Source: Chrysomallon squamiferum
Taxonomy: Eukaryota; Mollusca; Gastropoda; Neomphalida; Peltospiridae
Assembly: GCA_012295275.1 (NCBI GenBank)
Contig: CM022670.1
Location: 41,677,974 to 41,720,473, forward strand
DNA length: 42,500 bases
Reading direction: 5' to 3'
A program made the position numbers and the translations under genes. Shown here in pieces: positions 17,776-26,617 of the stretch; position 1 is the first letter of the stretch; every line of letters begins with the position of its first letter. Under the pieces are notes generated by a model. That model ran no database searches, was not told the origin of the DNA, and worked only from the letters and a program-made list of their open reading frames with translations.

Positions 17776-20074
17776 TGATGGTAACAACAATAAAATTAAT
17801 AATAATAATAAAGACGTCGACGACAGTAACAACCACAATAATAGCAATAACAATAATAACAATAACAATAATAATAACAATAACAAAAACAACAGCAACA
17901 ATAATAATAATAACAACAACAACAACAACAATAATAATAATAAAAAAGAAGAAACAGTGAGTAACAAGCGAACGTTGTTGCTGTATAAAATGTGGAAGAG
18001 AACGTTTGATGTGTTGACTACCTGATAGTGTAGAATTTATCAAATATCAGATCATCTGACAATCCTTTTTATTTCTTTACTTCTACAATTCATAATCCTT
18101 ATTGTGATTACTATTGTTTCTTCTTCTTCTTCTTAAAACGCTGTGTTAATCGAATGTCTATTAAAAATAATGTAAAATAACACCCCTAAAGACCACCCCA
18201 ATTTTTTGTAATGTGTTTTTTCAATAAGAAAAATGTATGTATAAATGACAAATGTTGTATAAAAACAAATAAAAGGGAATGTAAAGAAATAAGTTGGTTT
18301 TGTGAAGTGTACATGGTTAGGGTTTCTCCATCTTTTCATGGACAGATGTCCTCCGCTTAGAAATTATTTTAACGCCTTTGGCTGGAGTTCTAGCCTTTAT
18401 TGACTCCTGTTTCAGTATGGTACATATCGTAAAAGTACTACGCTCATACTGCCTAGCCATGTTGACTACACCATCACGTCGCTCATGTTTTTCTATGATT
18501 TCCTGCTTTAATTAAATGGACATCAACCGCTTCTTCTTCTCAGCACTGTCCTTTGCACGCACTTTCTTAGGATCAATGGAAATTTGGCAAAATACTGCAC
18601 AAAACACGAGCACAACACAACAGAGATGCTTTTACGGCAAGGTAATCACGTGAAGTAAACGAGTATGATGCGGGATGCTGGGCAGATGCTGTGTTGTTCG
18701 CTGCACCAATAGTGGCGGCGTCTCTGAAGCTCGCTCGTAACTCAGATTTTGGCTCGCAACTCAAAGCAAGAACCGATTGTGCATATCGACCGCTTTGTGA
18801 CGTCATCGGTGTCGCACATGGTGACCAGTTTACGTATACCAGTAATGTGGGTGAAAGTGAAAATGGAAGGGGAAAACACCGCCGATAACAAACAAAAAAG
18901 AAGTAAATCCACTAAACAGTTAATGATGTCACAAAATGATCTCTTTGGACATTAGTGTATGCTTCAGCAGTATTTTATTTATTATTATTTTTTAAAATTA
19001 GTTAACAAACAAAAATCGTGACTCAGAGAACTAAGTGAAACAGAAGTACTATGAACATATTTTAAAATAGTTTTGACATAATGTAGATTTACAGATATAT
19101 ATTTGATAACGCTGAACATATCTGATAGTTTTACTCAGTTTAATGGATGCTACAATATGCCATGTTAAATGAAACTGTTAATCAAAAGCATTGTCCCAGT
19201 GTTTGATAAAAACAATCAAGATCTATTCTATTCTTCTGAAACCTTTAACGGTGTCAGTGTAGAGACAGAAAGTTTCGGAACATCACTCACCTACAAAAAT
19301 CTGGCAGCCACAGTATAAAACACAGACTGATCAAAGGCGACTGTTTCGTGGAATGAGCACTGAACTCAGTGTGTTCACTGAGGTATACAACAAAAGATCT
19401 CAACAATTCATGTTTGCCTCATGCAATCTTAATTATCTTTGTTTATTATTTATGTAAAAAATGCAGAGGACAGCTAATGCAAGCCTAAATCATTAGACAG
19501 CTTCAAAATTTCAGATAAAATAAACTGTATTGCATTAAGTGTCAGCCTGTAACAATCTCATGCTATAGAGGAATGTTGTTTCCAAAACGTAGGAAAGCTC
19601 ATGATACAGTTTATACATTCTTATGATCTAATAAATCCTTTAAATCCTCTAAAAATGTGATCTAATACTTTAAATCCTCTAAAAATGTGATCTAATACTT
19701 TAAATTCCCTAAAAATATGATCTAATACTTAGTTTGTGGATGATACACAATTTGAAGTATATTTGTTTTTTTATGACAAAACTTAGTTGTAGCAGTTGTG
19801 GTGATGGTGGTGGAAGGAATAATAGACGTATATCGTTAATCCTATAATAATTACTTTCTAGAGGTTATAAAAAGTTCCAGAAATTGTTTTTCAAACACAT
19901 ATAATTTAAATAAACACATTTGCATGATAAAGAGAAACAGAATTGCTGAAAATAAAACAATGTCTACTTTGACAGAAAATAAACAGATCTATATTCAATA
20001 GATATGAACATGTAAATACCTGAAATGTGCAGACTTATAGACAATAAAACAAATACTACAGGTAAAAATGACAT
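14775..20074 (-). CDS. Gene III: two-domain Ig-like protein, possibly broken
   Basis: As drawn: signal exon 20074-20020, Ig1 17468-17157, microexon 15902-15882, Ig2 15634-15331, terminal acceptor at 14775. No microexon is visible between the signal exon and Ig1. A direct splice is still in phase and gives about 230 aa. The 2.55-kb first intron contains a Tigger-like fragment and a relic that looks like the 3' end of another family member, with its AATAAA. So the signal exon may belong to a deleted gene and Ig1-Ig2 may be headless. The individual exons are intact. Confidence 0.5.
14776..15330 (-). other. Gene III last intron
   Basis: 555 nt, AT-rich, with a short CA/CG-A run near 15261-15290. 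No further exon recognised. Confidence 0.5.
15331..15634 (-). CDS. Gene III Ig-like domain 2 exon (four-cysteine type)
   Basis: 304 nt. The third and fifth family cysteines are both replaced (P-D-F and Y-E-C-E-F), as in gene I Ig3 and gene IV Ig2, and it has F-W-D-Y-K on the presumed C strand. It ends N-K-M-I. Donor GTACGT gives a TA|A stop across the splice; reading straight on gives TAG, so the protein end is the same. Confidence 0.8.
15882..15902 (-). CDS. Gene III microexon (21 nt)
   Basis: It encodes G-P-Y-R-F-F-T in phase 1, with donor GTATTT. The acceptor TTGTTTTTCAG is strong. Confidence 0.78.
16620..16960. repeat. TG/TATG/CA compound microsatellites
   Basis: Two TG-rich blocks, then a CATA/CACA block of opposite polarity that could pair with them. 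Confidence 0.9.
17000..17092. repeat. (GA)n microsatellite
   Basis: About 46 GA dinucleotides. On the gene III transcript strand this is (CT)n, starting about 65 nt after the Ig1 donor. Confidence 0.97.
17157..17468 (-). CDS. Gene III Ig-like domain 1 exon
   Basis: 312 nt, acceptor GTTTTAG, donor GTAAGT. It has six cysteines (YQC, VCV, PGC, Y-Q-C-K-C, IFC), begins G-N-L-V-L-S-G and ends T-L-V-V-Y. It is the most diverged six-cysteine domain here, with V-T-E-D-A-S-V-Y replacing N-S-T-D-x-A-S-Y-Y. Confidence 0.82.
17544..17945. repeat. Poly-A, (AAAT)n and AAT/ACA runs
   Basis: A30 at 17544-17573, (AAAT)n at about 17615-17674, then mixed AAT, AAC and GAC trinucleotides to 17945. Leu-rich, Ile/Val-rich and Thr-rich frames in this block are artefacts. 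Confidence 0.92.
18315..18860 (-). mobile_element. Tigger-like (pogo superfamily) DNA transposon fragment, dead
   Basis: A minus-strand frame from 18577 to 18320 matches the N-terminal helix-turn-helix region of Tigger/CENP-B-type transposases. Readable pieces include K-K-K-R-L-M-S-I, then L-K-Q-E-I-I-E-K-H-E-R, A-R-Q-Y-E-R-S-T, T-I-C-T-I-L-K-Q and K-I-I-S-K-R-R-T-S-V-H-E-K-M. The start codon is ATT, a TAA interrupts at 18514-18512, and similarity stops at about 18320. Upstream to about 18850 is GC-richer leader-like sequence with two GAGTT-A/G-CGAGC repeats. The catalytic DDE part and the far terminal repeat are missing. It lies in the first intron drawn for gene III. Confidence 0.75.
18961..19010 (-). 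pseudogene. Relic of a family 3' end
   Basis: The minus strand reads GTTTGTTAACTAATTTTAAA, then an AAT/AATAAA-rich stretch, then ACTGCTGAAG. This resembles the end of gene II (GTTTGTTTAAAAAGTAATAA, AATAAAATAACTGCTG). No Ig exon remains between it and the signal exon at 20074. Confidence 0.4.
19075..19170 (-). repeat. Inverted repeat arm 1
   Basis: Reverse complement of 20222-20315 with moderate divergence. The shared core is GGCATATTGTAGCATCCATT, then AACTGAGTAAA, then CTATCAGA-T/C-ATGTTCAG. The two arms flank the gene III signal exon. Confidence 0.7.
19636..19731. repeat. 30-bp tandem repeat, 3 copies
   Basis: The unit contains AAATCCTCTAAAAATGTGAT and CTAATACTTT; the third copy is diverged (TTCCCTAAAAATATG). 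Confidence 0.85.
20020..20074 (-). CDS. Gene III signal-peptide exon
   Basis: ATG at 20074-20072. It encodes M-S-F-L-P-V-V-F-V-L-L-S-I-S-L-H-I-S and ends in phase 1 with donor GTATTT. It is very close to the gene VI signal exon, including the leader ending AAACTCAGAG before ATG. Confidence 0.78.
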
Positions 20075-20107
20075 CTCTGAGTTTGGATCTTTACAGTTAT
20101 CAATGAA

Positions 20108-20115
20108 TATATTTA
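20108..20115 (-). promoter_or_regulatory. Gene III TATA-like element
   Basis: Minus-strand TATCTAAATATATTCATTGA, about 33 nt upstream of the ATG, nearly identical to the gene VI block. Confidence 0.5.
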
Positions 20116-20221
20116 GATAGCGTGTGTACGTACAGCAGATGTTATTACAGCACATGACAGATATCTAACATAAACTGTCTGTGGCAACATGTATGTCGCA
20201 TTAATTTTAATGAATGGGGTT

Positions 20222-20315
20222 TGATTTAACACGGCATATTGTAGCATCCATTAACTGAGTAAACTATCAGACATGTTCAGAGTTACTAAATATATATCTT
20301 TAAATTCACATTACG
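20222..20315 (+). repeat. Inverted repeat arm 2
   Basis: Partner of 19075-19170. It lies upstream of the orphan Ig pseudo-exon at 20710 on the plus strand. Confidence 0.7.
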
Positions 20316-20709
20316 TAAAAAATATTTTACAATCTGTTCGTAGTCATAATTAATTTTATAAACAAATATTACATAACTCATAAATATGTTCACATAAATA
20401 TTTGCAACTAAACATAAACTACTACTACTACTGCTGCTACTACTACTACTACTACTACTACTACTAGTACAACTACTACCACTACTACTATTACTGCTAC
20501 TAATCATAAACAGCAACATAAAACAAATAAAATCATTATTGATTTTGTTCTTCTTTCATTAGTCATTCGTTCTTTTTATCATCGTTATCTGAATCTTTGT
20601 GCTCTTTATGTTTATCACATAAATATTTTACTGCTGTCTGCATCCTCTATCTTTGTATTCAGCTTATGTCAAAACAACAGCTAACAAATATCATAACAAA
20701 TTGTTTCAG

Positions 20710-21015
20710 ACGATTTGATTCTAACGGGAAGTGAATTCGTCCAAAAGGGTCAAACTTCCTGTGTGTAAACTTCCTGTGAAAAAAAAAAAAAAGTACCCGT
20801 GGCGTTTGTCGTAGATGGATGGTCGGTGTGTGCTGTCTACCCAGACTGCAGTCGTCGTGGTGTTGTGGGAGGATATCAATGTAAATGTCTGAGCTCCACG
20901 GACGAAGCTTCTCACTACGTAATGACGATTAGATATCCCGAAAAGAAAAATGGGTTTATTGTAGGTTGCATATTTCTAGGTGAAAAAAGTAACAGAATTA
21001 GGGTAGTGGTACGCA
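20710..21015 (+). pseudogene. Orphan Ig-like pseudo-exon, inverted copy of gene IV Ig1
   Basis: Acceptor TTGTTTCAG and donor GTAAGT are intact, but there is no signal exon or microexon on this strand nearby. It is almost identical to 27117-27431 on the minus strand; in the part after the lesion I see two amino-acid changes. Flanks of about 110 nt upstream and 50 nt downstream also match. Near 20750-20766 the parental CAACAAGCTAATTATG is replaced by a second copy of the following ACTTCCTGTG, which brings TAA (20766-20768) into frame. The rest stays in frame. Confidence 0.8.
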
Positions 21016-21984
21016 GTAAGTTTCTAATTTTGTAACTGCTTTTACTTACATTTCTAAATAGTTCTCTCTCTTGTTTTTTAATTTATTTATTTATTTATAT
21101 TATTTTTTATACAGGATAAGAAACATACATTAAATAACAAATATGTTCACATAAGGATTTACAGATATACATTAAAAAACGCAATATGTTCATGCCTAAA
21201 GTGTTTAACTGATTAAAGTTAATAATAATTCCTGCACAGCGATTTCATGAAAAATATGAAATCTAGAACTTAAATAATATACATGTGTACTAGAGAAAAA
21301 CATTTCATTATTATTATCCATTTTATAATTTTGGGGCCATGATCCAGACGCCATCCTTACGTACAACCATCTCGTTATTGGTCTGGCTTAACAAAGCGTG
21401 GTTTGCACATAAAAAGTATATGCTGACGTGTCCTGGCCCATCTGCTTGCGTTTGTCAACCAAGCTTCTTGAGACGTGACTAATACGTAATAAAGTTTGAT
21501 CTTATACATGATGCAGTAAGCTGTGTAAATAAAAAACTAGAATATTTAATGAAAGTTAACATGTATTTTAACTTTGTTATATTGTATATTCAGCAAGTGA
21601 GCTGTTTGAGTACAGCATACTTAAAAAGGTCATGAATATTTATCTTGTCAGAATATGATTAGTATTATAATAACAACGCTTAGAAAAGGCTTTTTAAAAT
21701 TTGTTGTTGAGTTAGTGAAGCACATGCAGTAAAACAGCGTAATAGCATAAAGTTTAGAGCACGTTTTCTTTAATAAAGTACAAAATACACATAACGAACA
21801 TCGCGTGGGTAGTGATTCTCTTTATCACGACAAACTTCAAACGACATCGTTTCTACAAGTGAACGACACGTTTGGCTAACTGTCGTTAACTCAGTCGTTG
21901 CGTTGTCGTTAGCGCCCTTCTACAACGTCGTTATCATATAAGGACTGACATCTTCTGGAACTGGCAATGCTAACAACATATCTT

Positions 21985-21985
21985 A

Positions 21986-22052
<67 letters not shown>

Positions 22053-22227
22053 TAAAACCATAGAAATTATAATGCTCCGATTTTATTTGATGCTCTCTGT
22101 AAATGGAGGAATTTGTTGTTAAAATAGGAGAAAACAAAAAGTTATAGGTTTGTAACAAAATTGTGCACAGAAAGAAACAATAAAATAAACATAAACAAAA
22201 TGGTAATTTAATGTTATTTGTTAATAA

Positions 22228-22282
<55 letters not shown>
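21985..22282. repeat. (AAT)n and (TA)n microsatellites
   Basis: AAT run at 21985-22052 and a perfect TA run at about 22231-22282, with unique sequence between them. Confidence 0.93.
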
Positions 22283-22287
<5 letters not shown>

Positions 22288-22417
22288 GTGAAGAAAAGGA
22301 ACTAGCGGTGTCAAAAACAAACAAATAACAACAAAAAAAAAGAAGAAAAAAGAAAATTGTAAACAAACTTGACATACATATGGCGGCGTCAGCAGACGTC
22401 ACGCCAAAAGACGAAAT

Positions 22418-22490
22418 GCGGAAAGATGGTGTGGGGGTTTTGTGTTAAGCAGTGAACATCCTAACTGTGTACTTCTCGGAGTTAGAAAAG
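22418..22490 (+). repeat. Dispersed GAACATCCT block, copy 1
   Basis: Contains AAGATGGTGTG, GTGAACATCCTAACTGTGTA and GTTAGAAAAG. Related copies lie at 24384-24480 and 30755-30850, and inverted at 33830-33905. Confidence 0.55.
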
Positions 22491-22820
22491 GTGCAGCTGG
22501 AGCTGGAAAATACGCTTTCCCAGGCTGCCATCTTAACTTAGGGTAAGTTTGTTTAATAACAGATACAGTAGAGCAGTTATTTCTCTTAGGTTTCAAGTAA
22601 TATATAAACAGAAAGAAGTTAACTGTTTTAAATCGTAAATTACAAGTAATTTATGGAAGAAAAAAGTTCAGTACTGCATAAATGTATATTATCGTCATGG
22701 TATCTTTTAACGAAAAGTATTATTATTATTACATTTTTTAAAATAGTTTTGAGCATTCATTTGATTAACAAAAATAAAAAAAAAATAATTAAAATTTGAT
22801 GAGCAAAAAAAAAAAAAAAA

Positions 22821-22853
<33 letters not shown>

Positions 22854-23374
22854 AATAATAATATTAAAAACTTTAATTTATTTGTATTCTTAGTAAGTGA
22901 ATTTCAAGCCATGCTAGATAAACAAAATTATCAGTTCCTATACCGTATTAACTTGAAGATCGTGTTGATGATAACCGACTGGTGTATTTAATGTATATTT
23001 TAAATTTTTATTCCGTGATCTCTAGTATTCTTGTTTATGACCAGTGTTATTTCAGTAACAATGCTGTATCACAATCAAATTGCAATATTCACTAACAAAA
23101 TGGTAATCTGTAGACATTGATGTAATGTAACCAGTGTGTATAACAAATAAATACGTGTGCTGTCAGTTGTGCTCATAATAAGTTCTGTGTTTACTCACCT
23201 CTGTGATGTCCAGTGAGTGTTCAGTCTGCACAATCATAAAACAGCAATTCACCTACAGTTAACATCCACCGACTTAACATTCCATGTATTGGAGGTTTTG
23301 CTTTCAAGTTGATGTTTTGTAAACAAAATAAAGAATTTTTCAAGTTTGCCAGTTCCGGCATCATTTAATACGTA

Positions 23375-23520
23375 GACTGATTACAACTGACAATAACTGT
23401 ATTTGTTATACAAACTAATTACAACTGACAACACGTGTTTTTGTTATACTCTGATTACAACTGGCAACATGTGTAATTGTTATACTGATTACAACTGACA
23501 ACACGTGTATTTTTTATACA
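23375..23520 (-). repeat. CACGTG satellite, short array upstream of gene III (about 4 copies)
   Basis: Plus strand reads CTGATTACAACTGACAACAC with GTGTTTTTGTTATA, the reverse complement of the 38-bp unit at 34655-35575. Relative to gene III it has the same orientation as the large array has to gene V. A diverged single unit lies near 23128-23180. Confidence 0.8.
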
Positions 23521-23920
23521 CACTGGCTACATAACATCAAAATTAATATATTAATATTATAAACTCTCAATATTTAGGGAAATGTTACCTGTAATAGAGA
23601 AATATGGTCACTGAATCATGTTATCAGTGTGTGAAAGAAACCTGGTTTAATTTTCTAAAGTTTGTTGAACAGATGGACCAGTTGGTCATCCAAATCATCA
23701 AAGTAGTTTGATATTTTTTCCGCAGGTGTTAGTAATTACTGGATTGTTTGTCTCAGATATGAAAAATTGGTTACAAAGATAAAACATTTACCTTTTTTAT
23801 AGTATATAAAATCTGATTATAAACCTGCAGCAACACATCGAACCACACACACACATTCAAATACTTATAGAGAATTACAGTCGCACAAGAAACAAATCCC
23901 AAAACACACACACACACACA

Positions 23921-24080
23921 CATGCCAGAACTGTAAGAATCATCTGTACAGTTACAGTTAATTTATTTGTATGTTTCAAGTAGTTTTTTTGCTCGTGTCA
24001 CAGTCATGTTTGATTTACGTTTTTGTGAGACAGATGTTATGAAAATTACTGTTACTGAGAGATGAAAATATCCGTTATCG
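23921..24080 (-). promoter_or_regulatory. Conserved upstream block, gene III copy
   Basis: About 160 nt that match the reverse complement of 40885-41048 closely, for example TGCCAGAACTGTAAGAATCA, CAGTTACAGTTAATTTATTT and GAGACAGATGTTATGAAAAT. It lies about 3.9 kb upstream of the gene III ATG. Confidence 0.65.
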
Positions 24081-24383
24081 TTTTCAAATCCCTTGACAGA
24101 CAGACTGACTGCCGTTCTTGGTGCTTTGATCTAACTGATGAAAACAATATCGATTATTTCTTTTTTAGTTTCATGAAACAATTCTACAGTTAAACATAAT
24201 AATAATAATAATAATAATGACGATGATGATGATGATGAAAGCAATAGTAATAGTACTAGTAGTAGCAGCAGCAGTACATAAACAGCAGCATATAAAACCA
24301 TGCAAATTTTAATTCGTTATCTGTAGCACATCATTTCTTTAAATGGAAGAATTTTCTAGATAATATGGTGGATAATTCGAATC

Positions 24384-24480
24384 AAGAAGACAGAAAGGTT
24401 GTGTGAGTGTTTTTGTGTAAACATTGAACATCCTGTTTGTGGACTTGGAAAAATTTCATTTAGAGCATGAAACTATTCTT
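24384..24480 (+). repeat. Dispersed GAACATCCT block, copy 2
   Basis: GGTTGTGTGAGTGTTTTTGT, ATTGAACATCCTG, then TTTCATTTAGAGCATGAAA. Homologous to copies at 22418, 30755 and 33830 (inverted). Confidence 0.5.
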
Positions 24481-25134
24481 GCACCTGAGAATTAATGTAG
24501 CTTTTTAGAAACATTTTCTCAGGTGATAAGAACTATTACTCAAGAAGTTACTGATGAACAATTTTCGAATACTTTCGACATTGTTGTTGTTGTTGTTGTT
24601 ATCGATGTTGTATTATTGTTGTTATTATTAGTAGCTGTATTGTTGTTATAGTTATCCATCTCATGTTTTGGGGATTAATTTCACAGCAGTAAACATTTAG
24701 GATTCGAGAACTGTAAATTTGAAAATCTACTCACACCATGAAATAATTTCTGAACTCTGGCTTTTGATAAACGAACTTAGAATTTCCTCAGTGGACTGAA
24801 CATTTCTCAGATTTAACTTTCATGTGACACATTCTTTTGTTTTCGACATATGAATGAATTCCTTTTAAATACTTAGGGAATTGAACCGTAAGTTCATACC
24901 CGGTTAACAATGTTTGAAATCCCAACTGTTTATTACCGATATCAAACAAATGCCGGTATGGACATCGCTGTTACATACAGCTTGTATACAGCTTGTTAGA
25001 TGTAAACACCATTAAGAATACGGATTATCATTCAATAGTTATTTATTAATTTATTATTATTATTATTATTATTTATTATTATTATTATTATTAAAAAATA
25101 ACTATTTCAAAGACGTCTTCTGTTTCCTTGGGAA

Positions 25135-25150
25135 CTATAGATTTTTCGCT
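25135..25150 (-). CDS. Gene IV terminal exon
   Basis: Acceptor TTCCTTTCAG. It reads (AT)A-GCG-AAA-AAT-CTA-TAG, giving I-A-K-N-L stop. The following AAACAGAAGACGTCTTTGAA resembles AGATGTCTTTGAAA after the gene V stop. AATAAA occurs at 25077-25072. Confidence 0.6.
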
Positions 25151-25859
25151 CTGAAAGGAATAGAAATGATTTATTATAATTTTTTATCTGTGTTAAGTTT
25201 TTTTTTTTATTCTTTTTCATTACCATAATTATTATTTATTTAACTTTCATGCTTCTTCTTTTTCAAAACTAGGCGGTAAACATAGCTTGATTGCATTTTT
25301 CAGTTAAGTGGACATTTGAAACAAAACACGTCTATATAACGTTTGTAAATAAGTGTGTGTAGATGTCCCAGCAGAATGTCCTATTAAAAACACCACAGAG
25401 ATAACAAATTAATAATAACAGTAACAGTAAACAACTTACTTACATCGTTTTCCTAATTCGATTGCTTCGTTGACCCTGAAATGTGCATATTATCGAGGGA
25501 ACAAGTTCTGTTTTATGATTTTCAATCGTCAAGACAAAATATGAAGCATCTTCTGAGGAACGCAAATGTTTACACTCAAAGCCATCCACCCAATCACGAA
25601 CGCTGTAGTCTGGCATGACGGCACAAACTAAACGTTTATGGTCCCAAAACACCAGAGGAACGTTTTCAATTTGTTTCTCAGGAACTCTGCACTGATACTG
25701 AACATGTTTGCCGTCTTCGATGGTTTTAGGCCCCGTCAGTACCAAATCATCTAAAACAATTTGTTTTGTTTTTTTACTGCAGAAAAAATATCTTGTTTCA
25801 TATTCTGGAAATGTTATCTATCTTTCGACATAAGCTGAATATAAAGATAAGTTGGGAAT

Positions 25860-25892
<33 letters not shown>

Positions 25893-25933
25893 AATTAATT
25901 ATAGACACAAAGAGTCCAACGATTCTTTCGAAA

Positions 25934-25977
<44 letters not shown>

Positions 25978-26229
25978 AACGACAAGAAGAAGAATAAGAA
26001 TAAATACAACACTAAAGGAATCAGATGAATAAGTAACGAGAACTATAGAATCATAATATTTACTGTTGTTTGTTGTTATTGCTATTGCACTTTTTGCAGT
26101 TAATGTTGTTTTTATTAAAGCTATTATTTTTAAATGCTAAATAGAAAGATATAAGTAGATACCAGTGAAGAACCGGTAAGGCTCTGAAAAAAATAAAAAA
26201 TAATAATAATAATAAAAAAATAATAATAA

Positions 26230-26266
<37 letters not shown>

Positions 26267-26566
26267 ATTTTTTTTTAAAGTTAAAAAGAAAAGAACATCT
26301 GACAAGAATAGTTTAGACATTAATTGCTGATTTCAGTAAATTATTTTATCGTGTCTAAATAAACAACTAATATATATATATATATTATTCAAATATATAT
26401 ATATATATATGTTATATAAATTTTCGATCTAATATTTCTGATGGTTATCCTTTTTTCTATTCATAAGTATGAAAGCGCAGCGTTATTGTGATTTGTGTCC
26501 GTGGAAATGTCATAGAGATTACAGATTATTTGCTTTTACTATCCCACTTAATTTAATCATTAATGT

Positions 26567-26617
<51 letters not shown>

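Larger units (their letters stand above)
20075..25134. other. Intergenic region between genes III and IV
   Basis: Holds the gene III promoter, inverted repeat arm 2, CTA repeats (20417-20468) and the orphan Ig pseudo-exon (20710-21015). Then come CG-richer unique patches (21320-21490, 21790-21960), AAT and TA repeats (21985-22282) and the GAACATCC-containing block (22418-22490). The small CACGTG array (23375-23520), the conserved upstream block (23921-24080) and a second GAACATCC block (24384-24480) follow. No complete gene is seen. Confidence 0.55.

Noticed and set aside
18573-18955. Three frames of 65-77 aa in the GC-richer region
   Set aside because: They fall in the leader part of the Tigger-like fragment; the real transposase remnant is in another minus-strand frame further down.
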